Source of the DNA: JB111 sp049856175
GTDB taxonomy: Bacteria > Actinomycetota > Actinomycetes > Actinomycetales > Actinomycetaceae
Assembly: GCF_049856175.1 (NCBI RefSeq)
Contig: NZ_JBNDNA010000002.1
Location: 1-64,000 of the forward strand
Direction: 5' to 3'
DNA: 64,000 bases
Below the pieces are notes generated by a model. The model was not told where the DNA came from and made no database searches. It was given only the letters and a program-made list of their open reading frames with translations. Both the position numbers and the translations under genes were made by a program. This document shows, piece after piece, positions 8,274-16,485 of this stretch. The stretch's first letter is position 1. Every line of letters begins with the position of its first letter.

Positions 8274-8531
8274 ATGGCCTCACTGGTGCAGATCAGGAAC
8301 GTGCCCGACGACGCGCGTCGGACGCTCAAGGCGCGGGCTGCCGCTCGTGGTGAGTCCTTGAACACCTACCTGTTGAAGCTGATCGAGCAGGAGGTCGCCC
8401 GGCCAACGGCTGCGGAGGTGCTCGACCGTGCAGCCAGCCGCAGCGAACGTGCGACGGCGTCTGCCGTCACCGTGCTCGACGAGGCGCGGGCGCAGCGCGA
8501 GGGCGAGCTCCCGCAGAGTTCGCCGACGTGA
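8274..8531 (+). CDS. FitA/VapB-like ribbon-helix-helix antitoxin
   Basis: An 85-residue protein. VQIRNVPDDARRTLKARAAA and ESLNTYLLKLIEQEVA form a ribbon-helix-helix DNA-binding domain typical of FitA/VapB antitoxins. The C-terminal tail is flexible and charged, as expected for a segment that blocks the toxin. GTGA overlaps the PIN gene. The protein should repress its own promoter and neutralise the downstream ribonuclease. Confidence 0.88.
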   Translation: MASLVQIRNVPDDARRTLKARAAARGESLNTYLLKLIEQEVARPTAAEVLDRAASRSERATASAVTVLDEARAQREGELPQSSPT

Positions 8532-8917
8532 TCGTCGTGGACAACGCCGCAGTGGTCGATGCCCTCACTGCGGTGGCAGGGACCGACGAGCTACGCGCCC
8601 GGCTCGCACAGGACGAGCTGCATGCCCCGAGCCTGATCGACGTCGAGGTGGTCTCTGCACTGCGGGGACTCACTCTCGGTGGCCACCTCAGCGCGGCCCG
8701 GGCGGAGGACCTGCTCACCGATCTCGACGACCTGCCCCTGCGGCGCTGGCCGTCCGACCATGCACTGCGACGGCGCGCCTTCCAGCTGAGGGACAACGTC
8801 TCCGCCTACGACGCCGCCTACGTCGCCCTGGCCGAGGCGATGGACTGCCCGCTGGTGACGCGCGACAGCCGCTTGGCTCGCTCGAGCGGCCACGGTGCGC
8901 GGATCGTGGTCCTGTAG
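8528..8917 (+). CDS. VapC-like PIN-domain ribonuclease toxin
   Basis: A 129-residue PIN protein starting at a GTG that overlaps the antitoxin stop. The acidic catalytic set is visible: VVDNAAVVDAL (Asp5), LIDVEVVSALRGL (Glu near 38), SAYDAAYVALAEAM (Asp near 97) and TRDSRL (Asp near 116). VapC toxins are Mg-dependent ribonucleases acting on tRNA or rRNA. Together with the preceding gene this is an apparently complete type II toxin-antitoxin module just downstream of the scaffold gap. Confidence 0.9.
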   Translation: MIVVDNAAVVDALTAVAGTDELRARLAQDELHAPSLIDVEVVSALRGLTLGGHLSAARAEDLLTDLDDLPLRRWPSDHALRRRAFQLRDNVSAYDAAYVALAEAMDCPLVTRDSRLARSSGHGARIVVL

Positions 8918-8997
8918 CCGATCCGTGACGGGCGCCTCGGCGCGCGGGGGCGCTGGTGAGAAGGCGGGTGAATCACCTGCGTGAGGTTAGTTCATCA

Positions 8998-9591
8998 CTA
9001 TTGCTCTGAACCTTCGTGCACGACGACAACCCCGCCTATCGCCTCACGAAGCATTTCCAGGCTGTCGGAAGGCGCGTTGATGATCCAGTTCGCACCGACG
9101 AGCCACTCAAACTGCCCGACCTCTGCGAAGACCTCTCTGCTGGTCTCAACCTGCGCGTTGGCTTCGTCGGCGTTGATGTAGATTGAAAAGACGTCCTCGG
9201 TCGAACAACTGCCCGATTGAGCTGCCATCGGCATGTGGTTCGTCTGCTCCCAAGTAGCGCAGTCGTAACCAGCCCCGACGGCAGCATCGCGCAGATCCAC
9301 TAGTGATCCGTAGCTTTGCGCTTCCACCTGCGGTGATGCACTGGGCGTGGGTTCGGGTTCCGATGTGGGCTCAGGGTCGGTCTCGGCGGGGCTCTCCTCC
9401 CAGCGATAGACCTGGTCGCGGGCATCCACCGACTGCGAAGTGGAATCGGTGGACGGGGTCTCCTGTTGCGTCGATGCAGGTGACGACTCGCTGGCTTCCC
9501 CGGACGGGGTGGCATCGGTGGGTTCGTCGCCGCTGCATCCCGTCAGCGTTGCAAACGCCACCAACGCCAATCCATAGACCGATTTACGCAT
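8998..9591 (-). CDS. Lipoprotein with a Ser/Thr/Pro/Glu-rich linker, function unknown
   Basis: A 197-residue protein starting at the ATG at 9591 (MRKSVYGLALVAFATLTGC), with a clear lipobox LTGC at residues 16-19. GGGAG sits about eight bases before the start, which is why the longer frame from 9621 is not used. Residues about 25-90 form a low-complexity Ser/Thr/Pro/Glu linker. The C-terminal 90 residues (from SLVDLRDAAVGAGYDCATWE) appear to form a small globular domain with two cysteines, of the kind found in many actinobacterial secreted lipoproteins that lack an assigned function. It should be anchored outside the membrane. Codon use is slightly less GC-rich than in neighbours. Confidence 0.75.
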   Translation of the reverse strand: MRKSVYGLALVAFATLTGCSGDEPTDATPSGEASESSPASTQQETPSTDSTSQSVDARDQVYRWEESPAETDPEPTSEPEPTPSASPQVEAQSYGSLVDLRDAAVGAGYDCATWEQTNHMPMAAQSGSCSTEDVFSIYINADEANAQVETSREVFAEVGQFEWLVGANWIINAPSDSLEMLREAIGGVVVVHEGSEQ

Positions 9592-9915
9592 CCGTGCGCT
9601 CCCGTGCTCTCGAAATGTCAATTCAAGGATATCTGAGTGCTACCGTAAGATTAATGTGATGTGCGGCGCATTTCGAAAGATGCCGGTGCTCCCAGTGCAA
9701 CCAATGCTGGTGTTGCTCTAGTGCCGCACTCTCCCGACGAAGTGGCGTTGTGGCCGCTCGCCGCGAGCCCGTGGCTACGCTCGACGGTTCGTCATTCTGT
9801 TTGGGGGGGGCGATGCCGAGACCTTCGGCTTTGCGTCCGCGGGGATGGTTCGACGCGTGAGGACTACGAGGGGCAGGCGCCGTCGTCTCGCGGGGCCGCC
9901 CGGCCTGCGGGCTGA

Positions 9916-10010
9916 GCGCCGACCCCACACTCTTCCGCCGAGCCCACAGAGTCGGTGCCGAGCCTGCCCACGGCGCATGTGGGGTCGGCACTCGATGTGT
10001 GGGTTCGGCG
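9916..10010. repeat. Dispersed intergenic element A, copy 1
   Basis: The gene-free stretch 9592-10115 holds this element. CGCCGACCCCACAC (9917-9930) and GCCGAGCCCACAG on the left face ATGTGGGGTCGGCA (9977-9990) and TGTGTGGGTTCGGCG (9996-10010) on the right, an imperfect inverted repeat. Related copies are at 20847-20940, 21841-21924 and 49909-50057, all built on CGAACCCACA and its complement. The rest of the stretch shows no convincing gene; it contains a run of nine G near 9802. Confidence 0.6.
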
Positions 10011-10115
10011 TCTAAGGGGTGTACCGGGGGCGTCGCTACGTCGTCGGCCGGCCCTTGATGCCGACGCGGGTGGTCGGTGACGCGGTAGAGGTCGAGCTGA
10101 CCTACCGTTCTCGGT

Positions 10116-11180
10116 GTGCTCGTTCCTCGCGGTCGCCGCCAGGTGGCGGACCGGTACCTGCTGGGGGCCGCGCTCCTCTGGGTGGCGTGGGTGCTCGCCG
10201 CCTCGATCCTTGCGGTGTCGACGGCCGGCTCCTGGGTGCCCTACGTGGTGGCGCCGCTCGTCCTCCTTCTCGGTGTGCTCATTGGTGGGCGGCTAGTGAC
10301 GGCGTGGGAGCGGTGGTGGGTCGCGCCGGTCGCTGTGGTGGGCGCGCTCGCGGTGCTGGCAGCCGACGCGTTCTACGCCAACGCGCAGGCGGCCATCGGG
10401 GTCCAGGCCGTGGCGCTCGGCGTGCTCATGCTGGTCTCCGTCCTGCGCCTGGGGTTCAGCGAGCGGACTCCGCTCAGCGTCATCTCGGCTGTGCTGCTGG
10501 TCGTTCTCGGGGTCCTGCTCGCGTCGCGGTCGCAGGCGGCGCTCCTGCTCGCCGTCGTCGGGGCGGTGGCCGTGGTGGTGGCTGTGCTGGTGGCCCGGTG
10601 GCGGGGCGGACGCGTGCGGGGTACACGAGTGCGTCCGCGGAGTTGGGCCTGGGCCGGACGCGTGCGCGCGCAGAGGTGGGCCTGGGCCGGCGGCGTGATC
10701 GTCGGGTTGGCCGCCGTCGTCGTCGTGTGGCTCGGGAGCCGGGATCTGTGGCCGGGGCTCCTCACCGGGCGCTGGAGTCTGAGCGGTGCGCGGCACACGC
10801 TGTGGGCCGACGCGCTCGAGCTGTGGGCGCAGGCGCCGGTCGTGGGCGCGGGGCCGGGCTCGTTTGTCGAGCACTCCGCGCTGGCGGCGTCCGACCCGAG
10901 CCTGTCCGAGGTGCACTCGTCGGTCCTGCAGGTCGGCTCGGAGCTCGGTGTCATCGGCGTCGTGCTGTTCCTCGGCCTGCTCGCGGCCGGCCTGGCGGTG
11001 GCGGCGCGGGGGAGCGGGGTGTCCGGCGTCGTCGGGGTGGTGGCGTGGGCCGCACTGGCCGTGCACGCGATGATCGACCACCTCTACGAGTTCCCGCCGG
11101 TGGTGCTCCTCGCGGGCGTGGTCATCGGGTGGGCGGGGGCCGCCGGCGGCCCGGGCGGTGAGGTCGACCGCAGGGGCTGA
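10116..11180 (+). CDS. O-antigen-ligase-like membrane protein (Wzy_C type)
   Basis: A protein of about 354 residues with many hydrophobic segments. The motifs FYANAQAA, LSGARHTLWADALELW, GPGSF, LSEVHSSVLQVGSELG and AVHAMIDHLYEFPP fit the O-antigen ligase/polymerase superfamily, whose conserved H and R residues sit in the large outer loop and following helix. A clear paralogue lies at 28010-29272. Such proteins join sugar units to lipid-linked or wall-linked glycans at the outer face of the membrane. The start is uncertain: GTG at 10116 gives the longest frame, and GTG at 10143 (VADRYLLG) is an alternative. It converges on the PIG-L/methyltransferase gene with only five bases between stops. 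Confidence 0.75.
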   Translation: MLVPRGRRQVADRYLLGAALLWVAWVLAASILAVSTAGSWVPYVVAPLVLLLGVLIGGRLVTAWERWWVAPVAVVGALAVLAADAFYANAQAAIGVQAVALGVLMLVSVLRLGFSERTPLSVISAVLLVVLGVLLASRSQAALLLAVVGAVAVVVAVLVARWRGGRVRGTRVRPRSWAWAGRVRAQRWAWAGGVIVGLAAVVVVWLGSRDLWPGLLTGRWSLSGARHTLWADALELWAQAPVVGAGPGSFVEHSALAASDPSLSEVHSSVLQVGSELGVIGVVLFLGLLAAGLAVAARGSGVSGVVGVVAWAALAVHAMIDHLYEFPPVVLLAGVVIGWAGAAGGPGGEVDRRG

Positions 11181-11185
11181 CGGTC

Positions 11186-12682
11186 CTACCCGCCGCCGAA
11201 GAACTCCCCGCTCGCCACGCTCGGGCGCGGTGGTCCGAACGTCTCGATGAGCACGTCCTCGTCGCGGTAGGACGCCAGCCGCTCCCAGCCCGGCTGGTCC
11301 GCCAGCGCACGATGGATCGCTTCGGCATCGCGGTACGCGCCGGGGATCGCATGCCGCCAGTGGGCCGCCGCGAGCACCCCATCTTCCGCGAGGGACTCTT
11401 GCGAGTAGCGGAGGGCGTCCTCGAACTCGCTGTCGCTGAGGTAGTACGCGAGCTCGCTGAGCACGACGAGGTCGAGCTCGCCCGCGGGCCAGTCGGCGAC
11501 GCCGCCGACCCGGAAGTCCACGTGCGGGTGCGGGACACGCTCGCGCGCGGTCTCCACCGCGGCGGGGACGATGTCGGTGGCGAGGAGCTGCTCGCAGCGG
11601 TCCGCCAGCAGCGCCGTGAGCCCGCCGATCGAGCAGCCCGGCTCGTATCCCCGCCGGAACGTCCGCCGCGGCAGCATGGCCACCGTCAGGGCGTACTTGC
11701 GCTCCTCGTACCACCGCTCGTCGACCGACCACGGGTCCTCCCCGCGGTCATAGATCGCAGCGAACCCGGCCGCGCCGTGGGGGAAGACGACCTGGCGGCG
11801 GCGCAGCATCCGGTCCCGCACCCGGCGGGGCAGGACCACCTGGTGCTCCGGGTCCGCGCCCACGCGGCCGGCGGGCACGCCGAGGTCGAGGCTGATCTGC
11901 GAGCGGAAAGCCACCATCGCCGCGGACCGTGCGTGGTCGAGCTCGTCGTCGACGACCAGCACCCGGGCAGAGTCCCAGTCGACACCCGGGTGCTCGCGCG
12001 GCAGCGTGTGCTGCCACAGCCACACCGGGTATTCGACGAGTCGCGCAGTGGGGACGCGGGCCAGGGCTCGGCGCGCGGCGCGCCCGGTGGCGTCATGGTC
12101 CGGGTGCCCGTCGTGGCGCAGCGGTGCGGCCACCCACGTCCCCGGCGGGAGCTGGCCGAGCGCCTCGGCGATGCGCTCGGCGAGAGCGTCCTCGTGCTCG
12201 GAGACTCGCCCGTCGGGCAGCCGCAGCCGACTGCGCCGGATCTCGTGGTCCGGATCGGCATCGAGCTCCGCTAGCGTCGCGAGCGCGACGTCGGACTCCG
12301 CGGAGCGGACCTCGGCGAGGTCCTCCGGCGAGATGAGCTCGGGCGGGTGGGAGGCGTTGCCGTCGGTAACCGCGAGCACGAGCGTGGGGATCCCGGCGCG
12401 GGCGGCCGTGCCGAGCAGGGCGCCGGCGCCGAGCACCTCGTCGTCGGGGTGCGGGGAGACGACGACCAGCGCGGGTGCCTCGGCGGACTCGGCGGTCCCG
12501 GCGGACTCGTTCGCTCTGACGGGCCCGATTGTCGCGGCGCCGCCGGAGGCAAGGTCGGCGGGGCGGTCGTCGCCGGTCGGCGCCGCGCGCAGGGTCCACG
12601 GCTCGAGCCCGTCCTCGAATTCCCGCAGCACCGCCTCCGACGTGGCCGGCGCGGCGTCACCGCGGAACAGCGGCTCAGGCAT
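11186..12682 (-). CDS. PIG-L deacetylase fused to a SAM-dependent methyltransferase
   Basis: A 498-residue two-domain protein. Residues about 70-245 are a PIG-L/LmbE deacetylase: VVVSPHPDDEVLGAGALL gives the zinc-binding HPDDE, and HDGHPDHDATG gives the second HPDH motif. Residues about 300-495 are a class I methyltransferase: RGYEPGCSIGGLTALLA is SAM motif I with Cys in the glycine loop, followed by LLATDIVPAAVETA and LDLVVLSELAYYLSD. PIG-L enzymes remove N-acetyl groups from GlcNAc-type sugars. The fusion suggests that deacetylation and methylation follow one another on one glycoconjugate. ATG at 12682 overlaps the stop of the acyl-CoA-dehydrogenase-like gene by eight bases. Confidence 0.88.
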   Translation of the reverse strand: MPEPLFRGDAAPATSEAVLREFEDGLEPWTLRAAPTGDDRPADLASGGAATIGPVRANESAGTAESAEAPALVVVSPHPDDEVLGAGALLGTAARAGIPTLVLAVTDGNASHPPELISPEDLAEVRSAESDVALATLAELDADPDHEIRRSRLRLPDGRVSEHEDALAERIAEALGQLPPGTWVAAPLRHDGHPDHDATGRAARRALARVPTARLVEYPVWLWQHTLPREHPGVDWDSARVLVVDDELDHARSAAMVAFRSQISLDLGVPAGRVGADPEHQVVLPRRVRDRMLRRRQVVFPHGAAGFAAIYDRGEDPWSVDERWYEERKYALTVAMLPRRTFRRGYEPGCSIGGLTALLADRCEQLLATDIVPAAVETARERVPHPHVDFRVGGVADWPAGELDLVVLSELAYYLSDSEFEDALRYSQESLAEDGVLAAAHWRHAIPGAYRDAEAIHRALADQPGWERLASYRDEDVLIETFGPPRPSVASGEFFGGG

Positions 12683-13745
12683 CGCCGTCGGCGATCGCCG
12701 GCATGCCCGCCCCCGGGCGTCGCTCCGGGGTGTCCCCGCCGTTGGGGTCGAAGCCGATGATCGCCCCCCACAGGACGGACGCGTCCTCGCCCGCCTCGGC
12801 GCGGGCGGCGACCGCGGCGGCGATCTGGGCCTCGTCGGCCTCGGCGTGGGTCTGGCGGATGTAGACGCCGAGATCGGCCACGCGCCGTGCGTGCTCGCCG
12901 TCCGCGCACAGGGGGCCGGCGCCGAGGCCCCGGCCGACGCGCGCGATGACGGTGGTGGCGAGGCGATCGATCCGGGTGCGCACCGAGAGGGCCCGCGCCG
13001 TTCGCAGCCCCGCGCGGTCGTCGGGGTCGGCGTCGATCGTCGCGGCGGCCTCGGTGAGCAGCGCCCACCCGGCCGCGAGCTCCGCGGCGGTCGCGCCGGC
13101 GTGCGCGCGGACCAGCTCCGAGGCGCCGGGGCGGGCGGCCCGGGCCAGGAGGGGAGCCGCGACGCCCGCGGCCCCGCCGAACCAGCAGGCGGCCACGCCG
13201 GCCCCGCCGTGCCAGAAGCCGGGCCGGTCGAGGTAGTCGGCGTGGCTGCCCAGGCGGCGCGCGGGTACCTCCGAGAGCTCGACCCAGCCGGAGTCGCTGT
13301 CCGCCATGCCCACGGCCGGCCACGTGTCCGGCACGGCGCGCACCCCGGGCCGGCGCAGGTCGACGGCGAACAGCGCCACCGCACCGCCGTCCCCGTCGAC
13401 GGTGGCCGTGACGAGCGCGTGCGTGCACAGCGACGCGCCCGAGCACCACGGCTTGGTGCCGGACAGCGTCCAGCTGCCGCCCGCCTCGGCGGCGTAGAGC
13501 CGGGGGCTGGGTGGCTCGGCGGCCCAGACGCCCCAGTGGGTGCCGGGCGCCACCAGCTCGGGCGCACCGAGGTCGGTGGTGATCGCCACGGCGTCGGCGT
13601 GTGCCTCGGCGAGTCGGCCGGTCACGACGTTGCGCGCCGTCAGCCGCGCGAGGTCGCGCCATCGGGCGAGGGTGGCCCCGCGGCCCGGCAGAGGGAGGTC
13701 CAGCTCCGCGAGCAGCGGACCGTAGGTGCCACGCGCGGGGCTCAC
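12675..13745 (-). CDS. Acyl-CoA dehydrogenase-like protein
   Basis: A 356-residue protein starting at the GTG at 13745, which overlaps the cinA stop as GTGA. The THWGVWAAEPPSPRLYAAEA and GSWTLSGTKPWCSGA region matches the middle beta domain of acyl-CoA dehydrogenases (the usual L.GxKxfvsgA flavin-contact segment). The C-terminal part is helical and Ala-rich. It is shorter than typical enzymes (about 380-400) and the N-terminal helical domain is small. I cannot point to the catalytic glutamate, so activity is not certain. Its place between CinA and the PIG-L/methyltransferase gene suggests a role in making or modifying an acyl chain or related unit in the same pathway. Confidence 0.8.
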   Translation of the reverse strand: MSPARGTYGPLLAELDLPLPGRGATLARWRDLARLTARNVVTGRLAEAHADAVAITTDLGAPELVAPGTHWGVWAAEPPSPRLYAAEAGGSWTLSGTKPWCSGASLCTHALVTATVDGDGGAVALFAVDLRRPGVRAVPDTWPAVGMADSDSGWVELSEVPARRLGSHADYLDRPGFWHGGAGVAACWFGGAAGVAAPLLARAARPGASELVRAHAGATAAELAAGWALLTEAAATIDADPDDRAGLRTARALSVRTRIDRLATTVIARVGRGLGAGPLCADGEHARRVADLGVYIRQTHAEADEAQIAAAVAARAEAGEDASVLWGAIIGFDPNGGDTPERRPGAGMPAIADGDA

Positions 13746-14311
13746 GCGTGCGCCGTCGTCGGGTCGGTCGCGTTCGTCGACCCTGCGGAGGGGCGCTGGT
13801 GGTGCCGCTCGTCGTCGGGCCCCCAGCGCGTGGCCGCCTCCCACAGCATCTCGAGCGCGCGCTCCTCGGTCCGGGCGAGGATCTCGAGCGGCTCGCCGTC
13901 GACGTGGTGCAGCTCCGAGTGCACCTGGTCCCCGAAGAGGACGGCGAGCCAGGTGGTGCCCGGCTCCTGGCCCTCCTGGGTGGTGGGGCCGCCGGCCCCG
14001 GAGGTCGCGACGGCGAGGTCGGCGGCCATCAGGACGCCCACCGAGCGCGCCATCGTCTCCACCGCTTGCTGGGAGATGACCGGGCCGTGCGGGACGCCGA
14101 GGACCCGGCGCTTGACCTCGGCGGAGTAGCAGACCACGCCGCCGGCGAACCACGCACCGGAGTCGGGCGCGGCCGCCAGCTGGGTGGCGATCTTGCCGCC
14201 CGTGAGGGACTCGGCGACCGCGGCCCGGAGGTCATTCGCCAGCAGCACGGCGGACAGGCGCCTGGCGATCTCTCCGGCTCGCTCCTCGTGCTCCTGCGAC
14301 AACGTCGCCAT
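13742..14311 (-). CDS. CinA C-terminal domain protein (NMN deamidase/PncC-like)
   Basis: A 189-residue stand-alone CinA domain. Diagnostic segments are AVAESLTGGKIATQLAA (ES.TGG motif), GGVVCYSAEVKRRVLGV, GPVISQQAVETMARSV and ATSGAGGP. The family hydrolyses NMN to nicotinate mononucleotide in pyridine nucleotide recycling. The C-terminal 35 residues are a non-conserved polar tail. ATG 14311 follows GGAAGG by six bases; a GTG three bases upstream is less likely. It is embedded between a glycosyltransferase and an acyl-CoA-dehydrogenase-like gene with a GTGA overlap to the latter, unusual company for pncC. Two decayed relatives occur at 462-923 and 21903-21968. Confidence 0.88.
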   Translation of the reverse strand: MATLSQEHEERAGEIARRLSAVLLANDLRAAVAESLTGGKIATQLAAAPDSGAWFAGGVVCYSAEVKRRVLGVPHGPVISQQAVETMARSVGVLMAADLAVATSGAGGPTTQEGQEPGTTWLAVLFGDQVHSELHHVDGEPLEILARTEERALEMLWEAATRWGPDDERHHQRPSAGSTNATDPTTAHA

Positions 14312-14437
14312 CACGTTCCTTCCTGTGCTCGGGCTGTGCTGAGGTCGCTCGCTCCTCGAAGGACGCGTGCCCGTGCCTCGCGCTGCGCTGATAGTAGGTC
14401 GAGGGCGGGTGGGCCGCCGGGCGCGTCGATGCGGCGG

Positions 14438-15166
14438 TCAGCCGGAGCGCACCCTGGCCGGGGCGAGCCCGCCGGCCAGGTGGGCGAGATCGTCCGCGAA
14501 GCCGGCGGGTGCGCGGCCGGCGGTGCGCCGCGAGGTGACCACGGGCATGTCCAGGGCGCGCACCGTGCACAGCCCGCGGGCCGCGGCGCGGCGCACGAGG
14601 TCGACGTCCTCGCCGGTCCGCAGCGGTCGGAAGCCGCCGAGGAGCCGGAAGGCCTGCGCGGAGAAACCGAGGTTGGCGCCGTGCACGTGGTCGTGGCCGC
14701 GCGCGCTGACGGCGCTCGCGTACTGCTCGGCCCAGGCGCGGTCGAGGGGGTCCTCGGCGTGGCCGCCCTCCAGCGCGACGGTCCCCACCACGAGGTCGAC
14801 CTGCCTCGACCGGTATCGAAGGTGCGCCGCGACCCAGTCCTCGGGGACCACGGAATCCGCGTCCGTCGTCGCGATCCAGGAGCGGGGGTCCGATGCGGCG
14901 CCGGACAGCAGGGCGCGGGCGCAGCCGGCCCGGCGGGCGGCACCGACGTTGCGCGCCTCGATCTCGAGCACCGCCGAGCCGCGGGCCCGGGCGATCTCCG
15001 CGGTGCCGTCGGTGCACGAGTCGGCGACGACGATGACCCGCATCTGCGCCCCGGCCGCTCCGGCGGCCGCCCACAGGGAGTCGAGCGTGCGCCCGATCAG
15101 CGCCTCCTCGTCACGCGCGGGGACGACGACCCAGACGTCGGGCCGGCACGCAGGACCCACGCTCAC
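14438..15166 (-). CDS. GT2-family glycosyltransferase
   Basis: A 242-residue GT-A glycosyltransferase. DVWVVVPARDEEALIGRTLDSL is the N-terminal nucleotide-binding strand. RVIVVADSCTDGTAEIA follows, then IATTDADSVVPEDW, with the metal-binding DAD. HGANLGFSAQAFRLLGGF and GEDVDLVRRA supply the ED(V)DL motif near the base. No membrane helices are seen. The GTG at 15166 is used because GAGGAGG lies upstream; the frame extends further but with non-conserved Arg-rich sequence. It is the first gene of the operon that continues through CinA, the acyl-CoA-dehydrogenase-like protein and PIG-L/methyltransferase, so it probably attaches the sugar that PIG-L then deacetylates. Confidence 0.88.
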   Translation of the reverse strand: MSVGPACRPDVWVVVPARDEEALIGRTLDSLWAAAGAAGAQMRVIVVADSCTDGTAEIARARGSAVLEIEARNVGAARRAGCARALLSGAASDPRSWIATTDADSVVPEDWVAAHLRYRSRQVDLVVGTVALEGGHAEDPLDRAWAEQYASAVSARGHDHVHGANLGFSAQAFRLLGGFRPLRTGEDVDLVRRAAARGLCTVRALDMPVVTSRRTAGRAPAGFADDLAHLAGGLAPARVRSG

Positions 15167-15300
15167 GACTGGCCTCCTCACGGCGCGCCGGGTCGACGCG
15201 CGCGAGCGCACGCCGTCACGGGCAGTGCACCACAGCGCGGACCGTCTCGCCCGGCGAGGTGGCCGGCAGGGGCGGCGCCGGGTGCAGGAACAATGGGCGG

Positions 15301-16401
15301 ATGCGCCGACTGCGAGAGCTGGCCCTGCGGCCACAGTTCACGACCGACCTGCTGCAGATCCTCAAGAGCGTCGTCGCGGCCACCGCGGCGTGGTGGGTCT
15401 CAACCACCGTGCTCAGCTCGCCGCTGCCCTTCCTCGCTCCGTGGACGGCGCTGCTGACCGTGCACGCCACGGTCCACCGATCGCTGTCGCGCGGGGTGCA
15501 GTCGACGGTGGCCTCGACGCTGGGCGTCGGGCTGTCGTTCCTGGTGGGCGCCTACCTCGGCGTGAGCGTGTGGACCTTCGCTCTCGCACTGTTCGTCGGG
15601 CTGGCCGGAGCGCGGATCTCCTGGATCCGGGACGAGGGCATCGCGATCGCCACCACCGCGATCTTCGTCCTGGGCAGCGGTTTCTCCGAGCAACAACCGC
15701 TGCTGCTCGACCGCATCATCGAGGTCGGCCTCGGCGTGGGCATCGGGGTCGCGGTCAACCTGCTGGTCATCCCGCCGCTGCGCGATCAGCAGGCTTCGCG
15801 CTACGTCGACAGCATCAATCGCCGGATCGGAGACGTCCTGGTCAACATGGCCGACGAGTTCTCGAACTCCTGGGAGACCGACAAGGCCGAAGCGTGGCGG
15901 GAGGAGATCGAGTCGATGACACACGAGCTGAACACCGCGTGGCAGTCGGCGCGCTTCGCCACCGAGAGCAGGCGGTACAACCCTCGGGCACGACTCGCTC
16001 GTCGGTCAAGGCCAGGCGAGGAGGTCAGCTACGAGAACATCCTCGAGCGCGTCGACGAGGGGATCTCGCACCTGCGGCACCTGGCCCGGACCCTGTACGA
16101 GGCCGCCTACGCCGAGGGCGCCTGGGACGAGGACTTCCGCGAGCGATGGACCACGATCGTGCGCGACACGGGACTCGCCGTCGCCGATCCCGACGCGGAC
16201 GTGGAGCCGGTCCTCGGCCGGCTCACCGCCCTGGCACGGGACCTGTCCCACAAGCACGACCTGCCGGCGGAGAGCTGGCCGCTCTACGGCTCCCTCTTGT
16301 CCGGCGTGCGGCACATCGTCGTCATCATCGACGACGTCGCCTCGGCCCGGGAGGCGCGCGAGGCCGGGGCGAGCAATCCGCGGACAAGCGGCTCGTCGTA
16401 G
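15301..16401 (+). CDS. FUSC/aromatic acid exporter family membrane protein
   Basis: A 366-residue protein. Residues about 10-165 hold five or six hydrophobic helices with the FUSC pattern (PFLAPWTALLTVHATVHRSL, and ILERVDEGISHLRHL later). A soluble helical C-terminal half follows. Family members export aromatic carboxylic acids or are of unknown role. The ATG at 15301 is chosen over a codon 42 bases earlier because conserved residues begin just after it. It is divergent from the glycosyltransferase operon, with 134 bases between starts. Confidence 0.85.
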   Translation: MRRLRELALRPQFTTDLLQILKSVVAATAAWWVSTTVLSSPLPFLAPWTALLTVHATVHRSLSRGVQSTVASTLGVGLSFLVGAYLGVSVWTFALALFVGLAGARISWIRDEGIAIATTAIFVLGSGFSEQQPLLLDRIIEVGLGVGIGVAVNLLVIPPLRDQQASRYVDSINRRIGDVLVNMADEFSNSWETDKAEAWREEIESMTHELNTAWQSARFATESRRYNPRARLARRSRPGEEVSYENILERVDEGISHLRHLARTLYEAAYAEGAWDEDFRERWTTIVRDTGLAVADPDADVEPVLGRLTALARDLSHKHDLPAESWPLYGSLLSGVRHIVVIIDDVASAREAREAGASNPRTSGSS

Positions 16402-16485
16402 GCATGCGTCGACGGGCGGGCGGTGCTCGCCGGCAGGTAGGCGGCCCGGGCGGCGAGGTTCGGCGCGCGTCCTTACGCTGAGCGG

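Noticed and set aside
9661..9915. 84-codon plus-strand frame
   Set aside because: No Shine-Dalgarno, no recognisable domain, and it contains a run of nine G that may be a sequence error.
13601..15457. Very long plus-strand frame opposite the glycosyltransferase operon
   Set aside because: Arg/Ala/Gly-rich shadow of GC-rich genes on the other strand; all recognisable domains are in the minus-strand frames.
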